A stretch of 64,000 bases of DNA from the NCBI GenBank assembly GCA_963749875.1, contig CAVVOX010000004.1:62001-126000 (forward strand), read 5' to 3'. Below are positions 60,766 through 64,000 of this stretch, piece after piece. The translations under genes and the position numbers were made by a program. The notes under the pieces are model-generated. The model worked only from the letters and a program-made list of their open reading frames with translations, made no database searches and had not been told where the DNA came from. Source of the DNA: JAHQVI01 sp963749875 (GTDB lineage: Bacteria; Pseudomonadota; Alphaproteobacteria; Rhizobiales; Rhodomicrobiaceae). Numbering within the stretch: position 1 is the stretch's first letter; the number at the start of each line of letters is the position of its first letter.

Positions 60766-61935
60766 TCACTGATTTACCGCTTTCCGCCACTTTTGAAATT
60801 CTTTGAAAAGCTGTTTCCTTTGCTCCTCATTGAGGGCTTCAAGACCTTGAGATCCCAAGGCCGATGAGACGTTCTTATGGGTGACGCCTGTTACTTTCGT
60901 CGTTGAACGCGGATGAGTCTTGAGCCATTCCTCCGCGGCCGGAAAACGCTCCCAGCCCGGCAATTCCGCCGCAAGATTGACGTCATCCCATTTCGGATGA
61001 CGTTTGGGGTTCGCAAGCAATTTATCGATGTTCGAGAAGAACGCCTCGGTGAATTGCGCAACGCGCCGGTACCGGTCGGTTCCAGGCTTCCAGGCATATG
61101 TTGCGAGCACGACGCCGATGGCAGCAGTATCGATCGGCTGCCCTTCGGGAATGACCTTCGGATATTGCTTATGAGTCAGCTTCGCCGGCAGATGCAACTC
61201 GAAGAGCGGCTCCTCGAACGGGACCGGGATCAGCTTGTGGAATTGCGGATCGAAATAGGCTTCGAAATCCTTCATCGGGCTCGCGGTCGCGCGAACGATG
61301 GCGGAGATCTCGCCACTCTTGATCTTCTCCAGTCCCTTGAAGAAGTTGATTTGGATTTCTTCAGCCGGCTTCACCCCTAGCTTGGCCAGCAGCTCTCTGC
61401 CGCTGACATAGGCGCCTCCATGGAAGCCGACTTTCTTCCCCGCAAGGTCGGAAATGGACTCGATATCGGGGCTTGCGACGATATGGAATTCTTCTTCATA
61501 CAGGCGCGCTATATATTGGAGCCTCAGCGGCAAGTGCTTGAACAATGGCTGCCCATTATAGGTATCGAGAGATGTTGACATCACGATGCCTGCGTCGACC
61601 CCTTTCAGATAGAGCAGGTCGCGAATATTCTGTGATCCCCCTTCGCCAATGACTGGCAACACACGCAATTTATTGCCATTATTTACAGCTTTTGCGATGT
61701 CATCGACTATTTTGATATAGGAGCCGGACAGACTCGCGCCGAGAATCGTTATTGTATTGTTGTTGATAATCTCTCGATATTCATTCTGATTCGTCACGGT
61801 TTGATGGGGATTGACGGGAACAGTTTGTGCCTGGGCAACGCCATTGACACCCAAAAGAAGACAAGCGCCCAACGCTAGCGCAACGCGCGTCCAAATGGAC
61901 GCGGACAGCTGCGCTAACTTATTGGCACAGATCAA
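60766..61935 (-). CDS. TAXI-family TRAP transporter binding protein
   Basis: The 389-aa protein has a signal peptide (RVALALGACLLLGVNG to AQAQ) and the TAXI fold (ITILGASLSGSYIKIVDDIAKAVN near 60, VGFHGGAYVSGRELL near 165). No ATG is available. TTG 61935 is preferred for AGGTTAAG upstream; TTG 61950 is possible. The start lies within repeat D, which therefore supplies the first codons and ribosome site. No TRAP permease gene is next to it, so its partner is elsewhere or absent. Confidence 0.82.
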   Translation of the reverse strand: MICANKLAQLSASIWTRVALALGACLLLGVNGVAQAQTVPVNPHQTVTNQNEYREIINNNTITILGASLSGSYIKIVDDIAKAVNNGNKLRVLPVIGEGGSQNIRDLLYLKGVDAGIVMSTSLDTYNGQPLFKHLPLRLQYIARLYEEEFHIVASPDIESISDLAGKKVGFHGGAYVSGRELLAKLGVKPAEEIQINFFKGLEKIKSGEISAIVRATASPMKDFEAYFDPQFHKLIPVPFEEPLFELHLPAKLTHKQYPKVIPEGQPIDTAAIGVVLATYAWKPGTDRYRRVAQFTEAFFSNIDKLLANPKRHPKWDDVNLAAELPGWERFPAAEEWLKTHPRSTTKVTGVTHKNVSSALGSQGLEALNEEQRKQLFKEFQKWRKAVNQ

Positions 61936-61979
61936 CTTAACCTCGTTCAAGTGAGTCCACTTGAACGAGGATTGATCTA
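61905..61979. repeat. Dispersed palindromic repeat D, copy 2
   Basis: Reverse complement of 34501-34575 with about a dozen differences. The palindrome CCTCGTTCAAGTG / CACTTGAACGAGG is perfect in this copy. It overlaps the start of the TAXI gene. Confidence 0.8.
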
Positions 61980-62161
61980 AGGAGCGCGCAAGCTGCGAGA
62001 TCTAAATCGTGAAAATCATCGCTCTATCCCCATCTTCGTCGTGATAGCGTTGTTCCTTGCGGACACTGGGTCGATCTGTTTTGCCCTGTCACTAATCTAA
62101 GTAGAACCAAATGCCATATAAAAAATCGAAGTCAATTTTGGGCAGCATACGGTGGCCAAAA

Positions 62162-62998
62162 TTAACGCTGGCCGAATTTCTCCAGCATCAGCTTTGCATT
62201 GTTTGAACCCATATCGCGCGCTTTCTCATACCATTGTCTCGCCAATTCGCGATCTCCCCCGATCCCTCCGACGATCGGCAGTGCCTTCAGTTGCGTTGGA
62301 TCGTATGTCCGGCCCACGGCAAAGGCGGCCCGTGCGGAGCCCAGCTCCGCGGCGCGCTGATAAAGTAGCCTCGCGGCGTTGATCTTGCCTTCCGCAAAGT
62401 TCTGATCACCCCGCGCGATAAGGATCAGAATCTTTCTTTCATCCGCCGTCCTGCCGCCCGGCACGCCCAGTATGCGCGTATCTGGCGAGGGCGTGCCGGC
62501 TCGGTCCGGCGGCGTTGCGCGCAACGTCACCACGCGGTCCTCGGCTTTCTCCTGTGAGAGATCCGCGGTCGCCGATCCCGTCTCGGGGGCGATCACGAGA
62601 CGCGAGGAGGCTTCGCCCAACGTCTCTCCCTCCAGCGTGACGAGCGAGAAGGTGATTTGACGGTCATGCCGGGCGCCGGGTTCCGCAAGGAGCCTGACGT
62701 CGCGTATGGCGGAGACGTTAACAACCCAGATGCCGGAAGAAAAACGGCGGCCCCTCGTCAGTGCGACAGAGGATGGCACGCCGCGCAGGAGCAACATCGC
62801 CCGGACGGGAGGAGCGCCCTCAGGGGCGATGCTGATCCGGATGACCGTCTCGACCCCGCTTTCAACCTCTATGATCTCCGGAACGTCGAGCGCGATGTGT
62901 CCGCTCTGTGCACTGGCCGCCGAACTCATGGCGCAGCCTACCGCCGCCGATAAGCCCAGCGTCACCACGATCCCAAAGTCGCTGAATCCCGCTCTCAT
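62162..62998 (-). CDS. Secreted protein with C-terminal Sel1-type repeats
   Basis: The 278-aa protein has a signal peptide (MRAGFSDFGIVVTLGLSAA to ASAQ), a beta-rich middle (about 35-140; VETVIRISIAPEGAPPV, RQITFSLVTLEGETLGE) and two Sel1-like helical repeats (about 200-275; AARLLYQRAAELGSARAAFAVG and ARQWYEKARDMGSNNAKLML). Such proteins often mediate envelope contacts. No partner gene is nearby. The gap downstream (61980-62161) holds no gene. Confidence 0.8.
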   Translation of the reverse strand: MRAGFSDFGIVVTLGLSAAVGCAMSSAASAQSGHIALDVPEIIEVESGVETVIRISIAPEGAPPVRAMLLLRGVPSSVALTRGRRFSSGIWVVNVSAIRDVRLLAEPGARHDRQITFSLVTLEGETLGEASSRLVIAPETGSATADLSQEKAEDRVVTLRATPPDRAGTPSPDTRILGVPGGRTADERKILILIARGDQNFAEGKINAARLLYQRAAELGSARAAFAVGRTYDPTQLKALPIVGGIGGDRELARQWYEKARDMGSNNAKLMLEKFGQR

Positions 62999-63458
62999 AA
63001 GCCTGCTAGATGCCCATCCGAACCGCTCGGTCGGATGACGCCATCATCGACCGGGAACGAGGCTTGCAACAATAAGAGTCTACAAACAATTGTGGCCGCG
63101 CAAGGATTATCTTCGCCATTTTCGTCAATGCAGTTCTATTGAAACAGAGCTTGACAAGCTTGCGCCTAGCGAAATCAAGAATCAAGCGTGATTCCAACCC
63201 GTAGAACGTTTCGTTCCAGTTCTGATTTCCAGTAGACTATATTATCGACATTTTGGACCGCGGCACGCTTTTGGGCGGAATAGCTTATATATTAGATGCA
63301 TAAGATCAGGAAAACTACGGTGGTAGATTGCTGTTTTCGGCCTGTTTTCAGCAGGATAAGCCGTTTCCCGCGTCGTGTCCCGGCACTGCTGCCGGAGACA
63401 CGGGTCGGCAGGCCGCGCCCGGCCTCTGCCGCACCCCCACCGGCGCAGAATGCGGTCA
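62999..63458. other. Gene-free region with one hairpin
   Basis: No supported ORF in about 460 bases. A stem of CGTGTC-CCGGCA and TGCCGG-AGACACG with loop CTGC and one bulge (63374-63402) lies about 57 bases downstream of the symporter stop and may end its transcript, although no T-run follows. Confidence 0.4.
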
Positions 63459-64000
63459 TTACGGATAGGCAAGGACCGCCAGCAGCGCGCAGATCACCGC
63501 AAGCAGCAATGCCGCCGACAGCCGGTAGTCGGACATCGTCCCCACATTCGCCGGATCGGCCGGCCGCAGATCCTCCGCGCTGGCGACCGCCGTGCGATCG
63601 ATCGCGACACCCGGCGCCGTGCGAGAGGTCGCCGCCGTGATGAGGTACAGAAGCACCAGCGTGACGGCGAAGAGGATCATTGCCATATAGGTAAAGTGAA
63701 TATCAGGCAGCCCCGCCGCCCCCCAGAGCCCGCCGACTTCCTTGGTCAGGAACGCAAGGATCGCGAGCGGCTCGATGATCGCCAGCGCCCAGAATGCACT
63801 GCCGCGCGTCAGCCGTCGGCTGAGCAAGCCCCCCAGATAGACCGCGACGATAGGCGGGACAAGATAGGCCAGGGTGGCCTGAAAATATTCAAAAAGCGAA
63901 CCGAAGGAAGCGATCATGGGCGCATAGATCGCCGCCATGATCATGAGAACGGCAGTCACCATGCGGCCAATGCCGAGGAGGCGGTGTTCGCCCAGCCCTG
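63459..64000 (-). CDS. Sodium:solute symporter (SSS family), C-terminal part
   Basis: The visible C-terminal 180 residues include LLGIGRMVTAVLMIMAAIYAPMIASFGSLFEYFQATLAYLVPP, the SSS/SGLT-type late helices, then two further helices and a terminal helix near the stop. The frame stays open to the window edge, so the N-terminal part lies outside. The later loop (about 45 aa before the last helix) is variable. Substrate cannot be told. Confidence 0.85.
   Translation of the reverse strand, partial: GLGEHRLLGIGRMVTAVLMIMAAIYAPMIASFGSLFEYFQATLAYLVPPIVAVYLGGLLSRRLTRGSAFWALAIIEPLAILAFLTKEVGGLWGAAGLPDIHFTYMAMILFAVTLVLLYLITAATSRTAPGVAIDRTAVASAEDLRPADPANVGTMSDYRLSAALLLAVICALLAVLAYP

Noticed and set aside
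63240..63275. GGCACG-like sequence resembling a sigma-54 promoter
   Set aside because: The -12 half does not fit (TGGG instead of TTGC), and no fitting gene follows.
1..64000. CRISPR arrays, tRNA/rRNA genes, insertion-sequence transposases
   Set aside because: None were recognised; the repeats found are not regularly spaced and no transposase motif was seen.

Overview
The window looks like a chromosomal piece of an alphaproteobacterium, most likely in Hyphomicrobiales (Rhizobiales). The reasons are high GC, general amino-acid (Aap-type) and dipeptide ABC transporters, a tripartite tricarboxylate (Tct) system, a TAXI TRAP binding protein, an ECF sigma/anti-sigma pair of the alphaproteobacterial kind, and short dispersed palindromic repeats of a type common in this order. 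I cannot name the species. No tRNA, rRNA, CRISPR array, transposase or integrase was seen.

Layout. (1) 1-8.0 kb: a complete beta-hydroxyaspartate cycle locus for glyoxylate assimilation. It has the divergent IclR regulator bhcR (cut by the window edge), bhcA-bhcB-bhcC-bhcD, a RamB/ScfR-like regulator and a ketopantoate-reductase-like gene. (2) 8.0-11.8 kb: an ECF sigma factor, its membrane anti-sigma factor, a subtilisin-like protein with an Asn at the catalytic Asp position, and a small secreted basic protein. (3) 12.5-30.1 kb: a group 2a (Huc-type) [NiFe] uptake hydrogenase island on the minus strand. In transcription order it has a HupR-like NtrC regulator, a zinc-ribbon protein, a sigma-54 promoter, hucS, hucL, two paralogous four-cysteine proteins, a maturation protease, a 105-aa unknown, a TPR protein, two tiny membrane proteins, a NifU-Rieske fusion, an NHL propeller, hypF, hypC, a SIS isomerase, hypD, hypE, a Ni-permease-like gene, hypA and hypB. 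(4) 30.6-34.3 kb: two single-domain globins, a UspA protein and a BCCT transporter.

(5) 34.6-40.0 kb: a peptide/nickel-type ABC transporter. Its second ATPase gene is broken by a one-base insertion next to Walker A, and its second permease is fused to the first ATPase. (6) 40.3-45.0 kb: a glycosyltransferase, an AraC fragment, a GGDEF-EAL protein and a remnant of a Tat-type small ORF. (7) 45.3-51.3 kb: tctCBA, a LuxR-type regulator and an amidase-family protein lacking the usual nucleophile. (8) 51.6-54.3 kb: an MBL-fold protein divergent from an alpha-dioxygenase-like heme peroxidase. (9) 54.6-60.6 kb: aapJQMP, a class V aminotransferase and a decayed GntR regulator. (10) 60.8-64.0 kb: a TAXI binding protein, a Sel1-repeat secreted protein and the end of a sodium:solute symporter.

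How it fits together. Region 1 converts two glyoxylate into oxaloacetate. Region 3 encodes a cytosolic-type uptake hydrogenase, of the kind linked in mycobacteria to oxidation of very low H2, plus its whole NiFe-cofactor assembly line. It also carries several cysteine-rich, redox or scaffold proteins that probably move electrons from HucSL to the respiratory chain. The best candidates for undescribed biology are the paired C-x2-C-x9-C-x14-C proteins, the two small membrane proteins of the hydrogenase island, and the sigma/anti-sigma/pseudo-subtilisin module.
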